DNA from: an uncultured Bacteroidales bacterium
GTDB taxonomy: Bacteria; Bacteroidota; Bacteroidia; Bacteroidales; F082
Length of the DNA stretch: 35,581 nucleotides
Direction of reading: 5' to 3'
Assembly: GCA_905234455.1 (NCBI GenBank)
Contig: CAJOIH010000016.1
Location: forward strand, 1-35,581
The position numbers were made by a program, and so were the translations under genes. Of the stretch, positions 16,711-24,249 are shown piece after piece. A model generated the notes under the pieces. That model was not told where the DNA came from and made no database searches. It was given only the letters and a program-made list of their open reading frames with translations. The stretch's first letter is position 1. Each line of letters begins with the position of its first letter.

Positions 16711-17709
16711 TTATTTCTCGAGGTTGAGCAGCAACCCGCCACCGTCACCGGTCATGATCTCGGGCAGCTTGCCATCCCACTTGTTGATCCATTCCAATTG
16801 GACGATCTTGGGATTGCTCGACACAGAGGCACCCTTGATCTTCAGGGCCTCAGCCTCACCCTCGGCAGTGGTGATCTGGATATCCTTCTCGATCTCGGCC
16901 TGCTTCTTCAGCTCTTCCTTCTGCTTGGTGACCTCCACCAAAGTCAGGGCCTTCTGCTCCTCGAGCTTCTTCTGGTTCAAAGCGGTCTCGTAGTCGCTGT
17001 TGTAGTACACCTCGCGGATGTCGATCTGGTCCAGGATCAGGTGGTACGACTCGATGTCCTTCTTCATCCTGTCAAGAACGATCGACTGGATCTCCTCACG
17101 GCTGGTGCTGTACACCTGGATGGGAGTGTATTTGCTGGTGGTCAGGGCCAAGGCTGATTTCAACTTGGGCTTGATCACATTCTCCTCAAGCCAGTAGAAA
17201 CGGCCGTTCTCCTTGCCGTCGGTCTCCGATACGTTGTCATAGATCCACCAGGCATATTCAGGATCGATGCGCCACGAGGCACTGATGTCGAAGCCCATCT
17301 TGATACCGTCGATGGTGGGGGTCCACACGGTCTCGGATTGGGTGGCGTCAGCTTTGTACGACTTGTAGTTCGGGTCGCTGCGGCTCACGTCGGTACGCTT
17401 GGCGCAAGTGTACACCTGCTCGGTCTTGTCCATGGTCTGCACATTGTACCAGGGGAAGATCAAATGCCATCCCGTGTGGTAGGTCTGGTGCTTCACGCCA
17501 CTCGGGGTGATCACCACACCGCACTCCTGCGCAGGAATGATGGTCAGGAAACTCGATACCGCCAAATAAACAACGGGAATCAGCCACAATAAAATGCTGT
17601 TGGCCATGGTCTTTCCGCTTTTGTTGCTCTTGCGGATCATGCTGTTGTAAAGTGCTGCAACAATACTGTAGATAATTGCAACAATCGCAATGGTGTTTAA
17701 AATTTTCAT
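16711..17709 (-). CDS. SPFH/prohibitin-family membrane protein
   Basis: 332 residues. Two hydrophobic segments (about 4-22 and 38-58) anchor the N-terminus. A prohibitin/SPFH domain follows (IPAQECGVVITPSGV ... GWHLIFPWYN ... RMKKDIESYHLILDQIDIREV), then a long charged coiled coil (LNQKKLEEQKALTLVEV ... AEIEKDIQITTAEGEAEAL) typical of this superfamily. Such proteins form large ring- or dome-shaped membrane assemblies and often regulate proteases or membrane domains. It is the last gene downstream of three acyl-CoA genes, 50 bases from the dehydrogenase stop across a heptamer array, so co-transcription is plausible but a functional link is not shown. Confidence 0.85.
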   Translation of the reverse strand: MKILNTIAIVAIIYSIVAALYNSMIRKSNKSGKTMANSILLWLIPVVYLAVSSFLTIIPAQECGVVITPSGVKHQTYHTGWHLIFPWYNVQTMDKTEQVYTCAKRTDVSRSDPNYKSYKADATQSETVWTPTIDGIKMGFDISASWRIDPEYAWWIYDNVSETDGKENGRFYWLEENVIKPKLKSALALTTSKYTPIQVYSTSREEIQSIVLDRMKKDIESYHLILDQIDIREVYYNSDYETALNQKKLEEQKALTLVEVTKQKEELKKQAEIEKDIQITTAEGEAEALKIKGASVSSNPKIVQLEWINKWDGKLPEIMTGDGGGLLLNLEK

Positions 17710-17714
17710 AGTAT

Positions 17715-17763
17715 CTAATTTTAACTTTTAACTCCTAACTCCTATCTCCTCACTCCTCTCTAG
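17715..17763. repeat. Heptamer repeat array between acyl-CoA dehydrogenase and SPFH genes
   Basis: Plus-strand units in register: CTAATTT, TAACTTT, TAACTCC, TAACTCC, TATCTCC, TCACTCC, TCTCTAG. The array fills nearly all of the 50-base spacer and includes the TAG stop of the dehydrogenase (17760-17762 on the minus strand). Read on the coding strand it is a run of GGAGTTA-like units ahead of the SPFH start. Confidence 0.85.
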
Positions 17764-18902
17764 CACCCTATCGCCCTCGAAATCACCAGCCTCAAAATCT
17801 CCGACGTCCCTTCGCCAATCTGCAGGATCCGCTGGTCTCTGTAGAACCTTTCCATGTCGAACTCCTTGAGCAACCCGTGTCCGCCCATCACCTGAACGGC
17901 GTTGTTGCACACCTCGTCGGCCACCTCGGAGCAATACAGCTTGGCCATGGCGGCTTCCTTGCCGAAAGGCCTGTGCTGGTCCTTGAGCCAACAGGCATGG
18001 TAGAGCAGGTTGCGCGCCGCCTCGACCTTCACGGCCATGTCGGCGAGCTTGAAGGCCACAGCCTGGAACTTGCACACAGGCTTGCCGAACTGAACGCGCT
18101 TCTTCGAGTAGGCAAGGGCCATCTCGTAGGCACCTTGGGCACAGCCGAGACCCATGGCGGCAATCGAAAGCCTGCCAGAGTCAAGGGTGGCCAACATCAT
18201 GTGGGAACCCTCACCGGGCTCGCCAAGGATGCATTCCTTGGGCAACCTCACGTTGTCGAACACGAGCTTGCCGGTGTTCGAGGCACGCCACATCATCTTG
18301 TCGTCCATGGGGGTCTGGGTGAAACCTTCCACCCCGTTCTCCACCAACAAGGCAGTGAACTCGGGCTTGCCGTCCTTCACCCCCGACACCGCCTGCACAC
18401 TGGTACCCAAAGTGATGGGCGTGGCGCTGTTGGTGATGAAGATCTTCGAGCCGTTGAGCACCCAGGTGTCGCCTTCGAGCCGAGCGGTCGTCTTGGTGCC
18501 ACGCGAGTCGCTGCCGGCATCCTCCTCGGTCAACCCGAAGCCCCAAAGCCGATCCTTGCACAACTGGGGCAGGTACTTGCGCTTCTGCTCCTCAGTGCCG
18601 TAGTCCTTGATGGGACCGATGCCCAACGAGTTGTCAGCGGCAATGGTGGCAGCCGTGCTGCCGTCTACCCTGGCCAACTCCTCCACGGCAATGATGTAAC
18701 TCAGGTTGTCCAAGCCCTGACCGCCGTATTCCTTCGGCACGGTCATGCCCAACAACCCCAATTGACCCATCTTCAAGGTCAACTCAGTATCGAAATGCTG
18801 GTGCTCGTCATTGTAACGAGCCACCGGCTTCACTTCCGCTTCAGCGAAGTCGCGCACCTTCTGGCGCAACGCCTCCTGTTCTTTGGTCAAATCGAAATTC
18901 AT
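17760..18902 (-). CDS. Acyl-CoA dehydrogenase (short- or branched-chain type)
   Basis: A 380-residue FAD enzyme that introduces a 2,3-double bond into an acyl-CoA, passing electrons to an electron-transfer flavoprotein. Family marks: FGLTEEDAGSDSRG (FAD/substrate loop), FITNSA, RVQFGKP and the C-terminal IGEGTSEILRLVISR. Glu364 in that motif is at the classic catalytic-base position of medium- and short-chain enzymes. Isovaleryl-CoA dehydrogenases usually have Ala/Gly there, so despite the liu-like neighbours this reads more like a butyryl/branched-chain enzyme. Preceded by the carboxylase (24 bases) and followed by an SPFH gene. Confidence 0.92.
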   Translation of the reverse strand: MNFDLTKEQEALRQKVRDFAEAEVKPVARYNDEHQHFDTELTLKMGQLGLLGMTVPKEYGGQGLDNLSYIIAVEELARVDGSTAATIAADNSLGIGPIKDYGTEEQKRKYLPQLCKDRLWGFGLTEEDAGSDSRGTKTTARLEGDTWVLNGSKIFITNSATPITLGTSVQAVSGVKDGKPEFTALLVENGVEGFTQTPMDDKMMWRASNTGKLVFDNVRLPKECILGEPGEGSHMMLATLDSGRLSIAAMGLGCAQGAYEMALAYSKKRVQFGKPVCKFQAVAFKLADMAVKVEAARNLLYHACWLKDQHRPFGKEAAMAKLYCSEVADEVCNNAVQVMGGHGLLKEFDMERFYRDQRILQIGEGTSEILRLVISRAIGC

Positions 18903-18917
18903 ATTTCTTATTTATAG

Positions 18918-18938
18918 TTTCCACTTTCAACTTAACTC
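18918..18938. repeat. Heptamer repeats at the carboxylase / acyl-CoA dehydrogenase junction
   Basis: Three units: TTTCCAC, TTTCAAC, TTAACTC. The TGA stop of the carboxylase gene (18927-18929 on the minus strand) lies in the second unit and the third codes its last residues. This is the shortest and least regular of the four arrays. Confidence 0.6.
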
Positions 18939-20912
18939 AATAAGTCGCTTCTTATTGTCCACCATCTCGCCTTCCTCCACCAAAATTTTCTTGACCTTGG
19001 CAGCGGCCGTGGCCACGATGTTGTTCTCCATCTTCATGGCCTCCACCACAATCATCACCGTGCCAGCCTCCACCTCATCGCCCTCCTTCACGTTGATTTT
19101 CACCACCTTGCCAGGCATGGGCGATACCAAACGCGACTTGTCGTTGGCTTGCTCCTTGCACGAATAGTCCATGGCGTCGTTCAACTGGTCGGTCCGGTAA
19201 CAACAGAAGTTGAGCCCGTGGAAGTTCACGATGGTCCGCTGCTCGTCGTTCACCGAACAGTATACCACCTCGGTCCTTCCGTTGAGCATGAGCTTCAGCT
19301 GATGGCCGTCGTGGCTGAGGTACTCCGCAGTGAAAGGCTTGTCGTCGACCGTGCCTTTGATCTTGTGCGCCTCGGCATCGGTGATAATCACGGGAATCCG
19401 CTTCCCTTCCACATCTACAGTCAAATTCATGTGATATCGCCAATAGCCAATCTCCTCCCAAACATTCTCAGTCTGCTGCTCGAAACGCTTCTTACTGAAG
19501 TCATATACTAAAAATGATATTGCTATATCATTGATATTCAAATTATTGCGGCTTTCATTCAAGGCTTTTAGCAACGCCTCCTGATGGATGGCGCAGAACG
19601 AGGTGTCGATCTTGTTGTCGGCAAAGTCCGGGTTTTTGATGGCTTCCCAAAGATAGGCCTTGTTGGTGGTCAACCCTTGCAGGATGAACTCCTTCAACGC
19701 ATGTTGCGCGGTCTCGATGGCCGCTTGGCGGGTCTTGCCATGGCAGATGAGCTTGGCAATCATGGGGTCGTAAGCCTCGCTCACAGTGCAAGGACCGTCG
19801 ATGCTGCTGTCCACGCGGGTACCTCTCACCTGAGGCTCGTGGTAGGCAGTCACCTTGCCCGGCGTGGGCAAAAACCCGTTCTCGGGATCCTCGGCATAAA
19901 TACGAAGTTCAAGGGCATGACCTTGGAACGGAATCATCTCTTGGGTCCAACCCATCTCCTTGTCGCGGGCAATGCGGATCTGCTCCTCCACGATGTCGAT
20001 GCCGGTGCGCATCTCGGTCACGGGATGCTCCACCTGGATGCGGGTGTTCACCTCCAAAAAGTAGAAGTTCTGGTCTTGGTCGACGATGAACTCCACCGTG
20101 CCGGCATTCTTGTAGCCAATGCTCTGGCAGAGCTTCACCGCAGTGGCCAACAGCTGCTGCCGGCGCTCCTCGTTCAAGGTCGGCGAGGGCGACTCCTCGA
20201 TGATCTTCTGGTAACGCCGCTGGATGGTGCATTCGCGTTCACCCAGATGGATCACGTGGCCATGATGGTCGGCCAATATCTGCACCTCGATGTGCCGGGG
20301 ATTTTCAATGTATTGCTCTACGAACACGGTGCCGTCGCCGAAATACTTCTCGGCCTCGCGCGAAGCGCGTTCCAACTCGTCCTTCAGGTCTTCTTTGCGG
20401 CGCACGATGTGCATGCCTTTGCCGCCACCGCCTGCCGCCGCCTTGATGAGCACGGGGTAGGGTAGGGCGTCAGCCTGAGCCAGGATCTCACAGATCGAGC
20501 CGGTCAAGCCGAAGGTGACAGGGATGCCGTTCTCGATGGCCACCTGCCGCGCGGCGATCTTGTTGCCCATCAGCCGCATGGTGTCGGCGTCGGGACCGAT
20601 GAATATCAGGTTGTTGGCTTTGCAGGCCTCGGCCAACTCGGGGTTCTCCGAGAGGAAACCGTAGCCGGGATGGATGGCATCAGCACCGCTGTCAAGGGCG
20701 GCGTCGATGATCTTCTGTATATTAAGGTAGGTGTCCTTCAAACTGCCGCCACCCAGGGGATACGCCTCGTCGGCCATCCTCCGGTGCAACGCCTGGGCGT
20801 CGTTGTCGGCAAATACCGCCACGCTCCCAATGTGCAACCGCTTGAGGGTCCGCATGATCCTCACCGCAATCTCACCCCTGTTGGCAACCAATATCTTGTT
20901 TATCTTTTTCAT
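18927..20912 (-). CDS. Biotin-dependent acyl-CoA carboxylase alpha subunit (biotin carboxylase + BCCP)
   Basis: 661 residues combining biotin carboxylase and a biotin carrier domain, as in 3-methylcrotonyl-CoA and propionyl-CoA carboxylase alpha subunits. It carboxylates its own biotin using ATP and bicarbonate; a beta subunit then moves the carboxyl group to an acyl-CoA. ATP-grasp glycine loop AAAGGGGKGMHIV (158-170), RDCSIQRR-equivalent GERECTIQRRYQK, and FLEVNTRIQVEHPVTE are present. The C-terminal carrier motif EAMKMEN places biotin on Lys627, 34 residues from the end. No beta subunit is in the window. Between a LiuC-like hydratase and an acyl-CoA dehydrogenase, it suggests branched-chain acyl-CoA catabolism; substrate cannot be told from sequence alone. 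Confidence 0.93.
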   Translation of the reverse strand: MKKINKILVANRGEIAVRIMRTLKRLHIGSVAVFADNDAQALHRRMADEAYPLGGGSLKDTYLNIQKIIDAALDSGADAIHPGYGFLSENPELAEACKANNLIFIGPDADTMRLMGNKIAARQVAIENGIPVTFGLTGSICEILAQADALPYPVLIKAAAGGGGKGMHIVRRKEDLKDELERASREAEKYFGDGTVFVEQYIENPRHIEVQILADHHGHVIHLGERECTIQRRYQKIIEESPSPTLNEERRQQLLATAVKLCQSIGYKNAGTVEFIVDQDQNFYFLEVNTRIQVEHPVTEMRTGIDIVEEQIRIARDKEMGWTQEMIPFQGHALELRIYAEDPENGFLPTPGKVTAYHEPQVRGTRVDSSIDGPCTVSEAYDPMIAKLICHGKTRQAAIETAQHALKEFILQGLTTNKAYLWEAIKNPDFADNKIDTSFCAIHQEALLKALNESRNNLNINDIAISFLVYDFSKKRFEQQTENVWEEIGYWRYHMNLTVDVEGKRIPVIITDAEAHKIKGTVDDKPFTAEYLSHDGHQLKLMLNGRTEVVYCSVNDEQRTIVNFHGLNFCCYRTDQLNDAMDYSCKEQANDKSRLVSPMPGKVVKINVKEGDEVEAGTVMIVVEAMKMENNIVATAAAKVKKILVEEGEMVDNKKRLIELS

Positions 20913-20917
20913 ATATG

Positions 20918-20945
20918 TAACTCCTAACTCCTCACTCCTAACTCT
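20918..20945. repeat. Heptamer repeat array between enoyl-CoA hydratase and carboxylase genes
   Basis: Four plus-strand units: TAACTCC, TAACTCC, TCACTCC, TAACTCT. They include the TAG stop of the hydratase (20938-20940 on the minus strand) and lead, as GGAGTTA units, to within 5 bases of the carboxylase ATG at 20912. Confidence 0.85.
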
Positions 20946-21705
20946 TAAAAAACTTCTCCATCCCCTCCTGGCCGGCCTTGCTCACCCGCTGGTTGGCAAT
21001 GATGACCGAGGTTTGGCGATACAAGGGGTTCATCGGATCGTCGCTGCCATCGACCAAACGGAGCAATCGCTTGCACTCAGCCACCGCCTCGGGCGAAGCC
21101 TGCATGAAATGGTCGAGGTACTGACGCTCCATGTCGACCAAACCGGCCTCGTCGACCACCACGTTCACCAAACGGAACGCCTTGGCCTCTTCGGCACTGA
21201 ACCGCCTGCCGGTAAGCATCAGCTCCTTGGCTGCCGTCAAACCGATCTTCTGGACCACAAAAGGCGAGATGGTGGCAGGAGTGATGCCCAACCGCACCTC
21301 CGAGAAGGCGAATTTGGTGTTCTCGCCGGCAATGACGATGTCCGACGCGGCCACGATGCCGTTGGCACCGCCAACGCAGGCACCATGGACCACCGTCACA
21401 ATGGCCTTGTCGCAAAAATAAAGGGTCTGAAAGAGCTTCGAGAGCTTCTCGGCATCTGCCACGTTCTCCTCGTAACTGAAACCGGCCATGGCCTTCATGT
21501 AAGCCAAGTCGGCACCGGCACAAAACGACTTGCCGTTGCCCTTCAACACGATGACACGGATGTCGTCGCGACTGCCTAACCAAGCCACCGCCTCGGTCAA
21601 CTCGTGAATCATCTCGGGGTTCAGCGCATTGCGCACCTCGGGCCGGTCAAGGTTGACCCAGGCCACGCTCTCACCCAATTGTATTTTGATCGTTTTAAAT
21701 TCCAT
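20938..21705 (-). CDS. Enoyl-CoA hydratase/isomerase family, methylglutaconyl-CoA hydratase-like
   Basis: 255-residue crotonase-fold protein that would hydrate an unsaturated acyl-CoA. SFCAGADLAYMK (oxyanion hole) and FSEVRLGITPATISPFVV are characteristic; the second closely follows the LiuC/AUH pattern (LSEVRLGLIPAVISPYV). The first crotonase glutamate position is replaced in GGANGIVAA, as in that subfamily, while the second (SEV) is kept. The ATG at 21705 (MEFKTIKIQ) is used, since the frame up to 21738 runs into the promoter zone, which has a near-match -7 box (GAATTTTG). First gene of the minus-strand acyl-CoA operon. Leucine/isovalerate breakdown is the best guess, with modest certainty. 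Confidence 0.88.
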   Translation of the reverse strand: MEFKTIKIQLGESVAWVNLDRPEVRNALNPEMIHELTEAVAWLGSRDDIRVIVLKGNGKSFCAGADLAYMKAMAGFSYEENVADAEKLSKLFQTLYFCDKAIVTVVHGACVGGANGIVAASDIVIAGENTKFAFSEVRLGITPATISPFVVQKIGLTAAKELMLTGRRFSAEEAKAFRLVNVVVDEAGLVDMERQYLDHFMQASPEAVAECKRLLRLVDGSDDPMNPLYRQTSVIIANQRVSKAGQEGMEKFFKS

Positions 21706-21809
21706 ACCGCAAAATTCGGAAATTTTGTCAGAAATCACCTCTATTTCAAAAAAAATCTTTTCCTTTGCATATTATTTGTCGTTTTGTTTTCATTGAAAAC
21801 GCATTTTTT

Positions 21810-22220
21810 ATGGAAGACGAAAATTTCAGAAAGGAATTGGAAGACCTCTTCAAGCTGTTTAAAGTACTGATCGACAAAGAGGCTTCCGAAGGACTTCAAG
21901 ATATGGATCCGCAACAGCTCGAACAACTGAAGGCATTCATGGCGCAGTTCGACGACGTGAAGGAAAAACTCAAAGTGGAACAGGTACACGTCGACCCGTT
22001 CTCCAAAATGATGGTCTCCTCCCTCGTGAAACAACTCCGCCAGCAACTGGGACCCGATGCCTTGCGCTACTATGAGGAAGAGGAAGAACCCCGTATCGCC
22101 ATCGACCAAGCCACCACCGTCGAAGCCATCGACAACCTGCTGCGCAACCCCGACCTCACCGACCAGGAAATCGACGACCTGCTCGACAAACGTATGCAAA
22201 TATTAAGTCATTTACCATGA
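21810..22220 (+). CDS. Acidic protein of unknown function, coupled to a barrel protein gene
   Basis: I do not recognise this 136-residue protein. It is soluble, acidic and helical, with no signal peptide: MEDENFRKELEDLFKLFKVL at the start, a run of glutamates (YYEEEEEP) in the middle and a C-terminal segment rich in D/L (NLLRNPDLTDQEIDDLLDKR). The ATG at 21810 is preferred; the frame to 21765 covers a hydrophobic stretch that corresponds to AT-rich promoter sequence. The stop overlaps the next gene's start (ATGA, 22217-22220), so a cytoplasmic protein and an outer-membrane barrel are translated together. Confidence 0.7.
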   Translation: MEDENFRKELEDLFKLFKVLIDKEASEGLQDMDPQQLEQLKAFMAQFDDVKEKLKVEQVHVDPFSKMMVSSLVKQLRQQLGPDALRYYEEEEEPRIAIDQATTVEAIDNLLRNPDLTDQEIDDLLDKRMQILSHLP

Positions 22221-22900
22221 AGAAAATACTGATTACCTTACTCGCCCTGACACTCACCACAGGCGCCTTCGCACAACTCATCGCCAACAAGACCGACAGC
22301 AAGGTCACCATGAGCCTCGACTTTTTCAACGACATCCAACTCGGCGACAAGACGAATTGGGACGCCCGCTGGCTCAACCAAGGCTTCAGCTGCGCCCTCA
22401 CCTATAACTTCCCCCTCGGCGAGAGCAAACGCCATACCATGAGCATCGGACTGGGCTACGCCGGTCACAACTACTTCTCCTATTCCCGTATCGTCGACCC
22501 CTATGCCACCGATACCCTGCAGTTTATTCAATATCGCACCGACGGCACCGTCGCCGATGGATTCAAGCGTTATAAACTCAACTGCAACTACATCGAACTG
22601 CCCTTCGAGATGCGCTTCCGCTTCGGCGAAGGCTGGAAAATCGGCGTGGGATTCAAAGTGGGCTACATGGTCAACGCCAAGACCAAATATGTGGGCAACA
22701 ACGACAACGGCATCCGCATCCACGAGAAATACACCTATATCGACAACATCGAACGCATGGCTTACTCCGCCACCCTTCGCGTCGGCTACAAATGGGTGAG
22801 CCTCTTCGCCGCCATGCAACTCGTCCCCGTCTTCGAAACGGGACACAATGCTCCCGTCCTCCGACCCCTCAGCGTCGGCGTCACCTTCGCACCGTATTAA
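22217..22900 (+). CDS. Outer-membrane beta-barrel protein (porin-family-like)
   Basis: 227 residues. Signal peptide 1-20 (MKKILITLLALTLTTGAFAQ) and then alternating strands with aromatic girdles (YIELPFEMRFRFGEGW, TLRVGYKWVSLFAAMQLVP), ending GVTFAPY, as in the small Bacteroidota barrels grouped as outer-membrane beta-barrel family 2. Expected in the outer membrane; cargo unknown. Its TAA stop shares the palindrome TTAA with the convergent acyltransferase. Confidence 0.82.
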   Translation: MKKILITLLALTLTTGAFAQLIANKTDSKVTMSLDFFNDIQLGDKTNWDARWLNQGFSCALTYNFPLGESKRHTMSIGLGYAGHNYFSYSRIVDPYATDTLQFIQYRTDGTVADGFKRYKLNCNYIELPFEMRFRFGEGWKIGVGFKVGYMVNAKTKYVGNNDNGIRIHEKYTYIDNIERMAYSATLRVGYKWVSLFAAMQLVPVFETGHNAPVLRPLSVGVTFAPY

Positions 22901-24186
22901 AACAATTGATTGAGCTTCAGCTCCCGGTATTTCTTCCGTAGTTTCCCCTTGAACGCCCAACGGATGTCCGAAACCATCCGCCGGACCAGCTCTTGGTAAT
23001 CGTACCAGAAGTCGTACGAGAAGAACAACAACACCATGCCGCCTAAGGCCCAATACCATGGCAAGGTGCAGAACAAGGCTATCGTGCCACCGATAAACAC
23101 CAACGGACTCAATAGGAACTTGCCGCCAAAACACACCGTGTTGCTGAAAGCCTTGTCCTTCAACTTCGCCTTGATGATCACCGTGGGAATCCAAATGATG
23201 GCGTTCACCACCGATGAGGCAATGAAATAGGGCAACCCGATCAACGCCACCAAAATCTTCCAAATAGCGTTCACCAACGGCCGCTTCTTCGCCGTCGAAG
23301 TCACCGAGATTTTCTGGCGAATGCGCTCCTGGGTGAAATCCATCACCTTGGCATACAGATTCTTGGCCTCTTCGGGATGCGCTTCCTGATAGGCCTCGAT
23401 ACGCTCTACCGTGGCGCGGTTGCGGAGCATCTTGCTGTAAAGCCCCCCAACCCGCTTCTCGTTCTTCATCTTCACAATCTCCCACTTGGCATCATAATCC
23501 TCGTCGTCGGGGATGAAGGTGATCAGCTTGCTGATGCGCTCCCAGAGCATCTCGCGCAACTGGTTCATCAGCACGGCTTCGTTCTCCTCAGTGCTGTTGT
23601 TGATGAAATCGGTCACGTTGATGGCCTCGCCGAAATGTACCATACAGGTGGAACGGTAACGGAAATAGTCGCCATACTCGATGCCCACCGGCACGATGTA
23701 AATGGGGTGCTCCTTGCCAAACTCGCGGTTCGAGTCCAAGGCGATGTGGAAAATGCCCTTGCTCAGCTGAAGCAGCGAGTGCTTGGTGCGGTGACGGCCC
23801 TCAGGAAAGAGGTAAAGCCCCACCTTGTCATGCACCACGTCGACGGCCTGCTCGATGGAATCGGTGTTGTTGCGTACCGCCGCCACACCGTTGCGAATCC
23901 TGAACAGCGGCAGGATACGGGCAAACTTCAGGAATTCGGCCACCTTGGGCTTCGCAAAGATGTCGCCCCGAGCCATGAAAACCTTCTTGTGATGGCTGGT
24001 CGCCAACACCACCATCGCATCCATCAGGGTGTTGGAATGGTTGATGCCATAAATCAAAGCACCATCCTTGGGAAGATGCTCCTGTCCATGCACCTCGAAA
24101 CGCCGGTAGGAACTCCTGGAACAGAAGTCCGCGTAAGGGCGGATAATCGAATACAGCAGGTTGTTATCTTGAATCTTCTTAGCCAT
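22897..24186 (-). CDS. PlsC-type glycerol-phosphate/lysophospholipid acyltransferase, membrane protein
   Basis: 429 residues. The N-terminal half is an acyltransferase domain: NHSNTLMDAM (His50 and Asp56, the catalytic pair, spaced HX5D as in several Bacteroidota members rather than HX4D) and FPEGRH (127-132, acceptor binding). The C-terminal third has hydrophobic segments (IWKILVALIGLPYFIASSVV and WALGGMVLLFFSYDFWY), suggesting integral membrane attachment. It probably acylates a lysophospholipid or a related lipid; substrate is not determinable. It has a -7 box upstream (24212-24219). Confidence 0.85.
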   Translation of the reverse strand: MAKKIQDNNLLYSIIRPYADFCSRSSYRRFEVHGQEHLPKDGALIYGINHSNTLMDAMVVLATSHHKKVFMARGDIFAKPKVAEFLKFARILPLFRIRNGVAAVRNNTDSIEQAVDVVHDKVGLYLFPEGRHRTKHSLLQLSKGIFHIALDSNREFGKEHPIYIVPVGIEYGDYFRYRSTCMVHFGEAINVTDFINNSTEENEAVLMNQLREMLWERISKLITFIPDDEDYDAKWEIVKMKNEKRVGGLYSKMLRNRATVERIEAYQEAHPEEAKNLYAKVMDFTQERIRQKISVTSTAKKRPLVNAIWKILVALIGLPYFIASSVVNAIIWIPTVIIKAKLKDKAFSNTVCFGGKFLLSPLVFIGGTIALFCTLPWYWALGGMVLLFFSYDFWYDYQELVRRMVSDIRWAFKGKLRKKYRELKLNQLF

Positions 24187-24211
24187 GATTTCAAATCAGA
24201 CTGCAATATTA

Positions 24212-24219
24212 CAAAAATA
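24212..24219 (-). promoter_or_regulatory. -7 box for the acyltransferase gene
   Basis: TATTTTTG on the minus strand, 25 bases before the ATG at 24186. A TTTT lies about 20 bases upstream in place of TTTG. The small palindrome ACCGAAAATCGGT (24234-24246) lies between the divergent starts and could be an operator, but this is speculative. Confidence 0.5.
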
Positions 24220-24224
24220 ATCCG

Positions 24225-24232
24225 TAATTTTG
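24225..24232 (+). promoter_or_regulatory. -7 box for the transglycosylase gene
   Basis: TAATTTTG, 17 bases before the ATG at 24250, so the leader is very short. It is five bases from the divergent box at 24212-24219, and the -33 region is not recognisable. Confidence 0.45.
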
Positions 24233-24249
24233 AACCGAAAATCGGTCGC

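Noticed and set aside
18927-20912. Acetyl-CoA carboxylase AccC
   Set aside because: AccC is ~450 residues without a fused carrier domain; this 661-residue protein has the BCCP part with Lys627, so it is an MCC/PCC-type alpha subunit.
24234-24246. ACCGAAAATCGGT as a defined operator
   Set aside because: A 13-base palindrome can arise by chance and no other copy was seen in the window.
23377-24249. Upstream extension of the transglycosylase frame (would give 489 aa)
   Set aside because: It covers the acyltransferase gene on the other strand and the promoter region; the ATG at 24250 starts a proper signal peptide.
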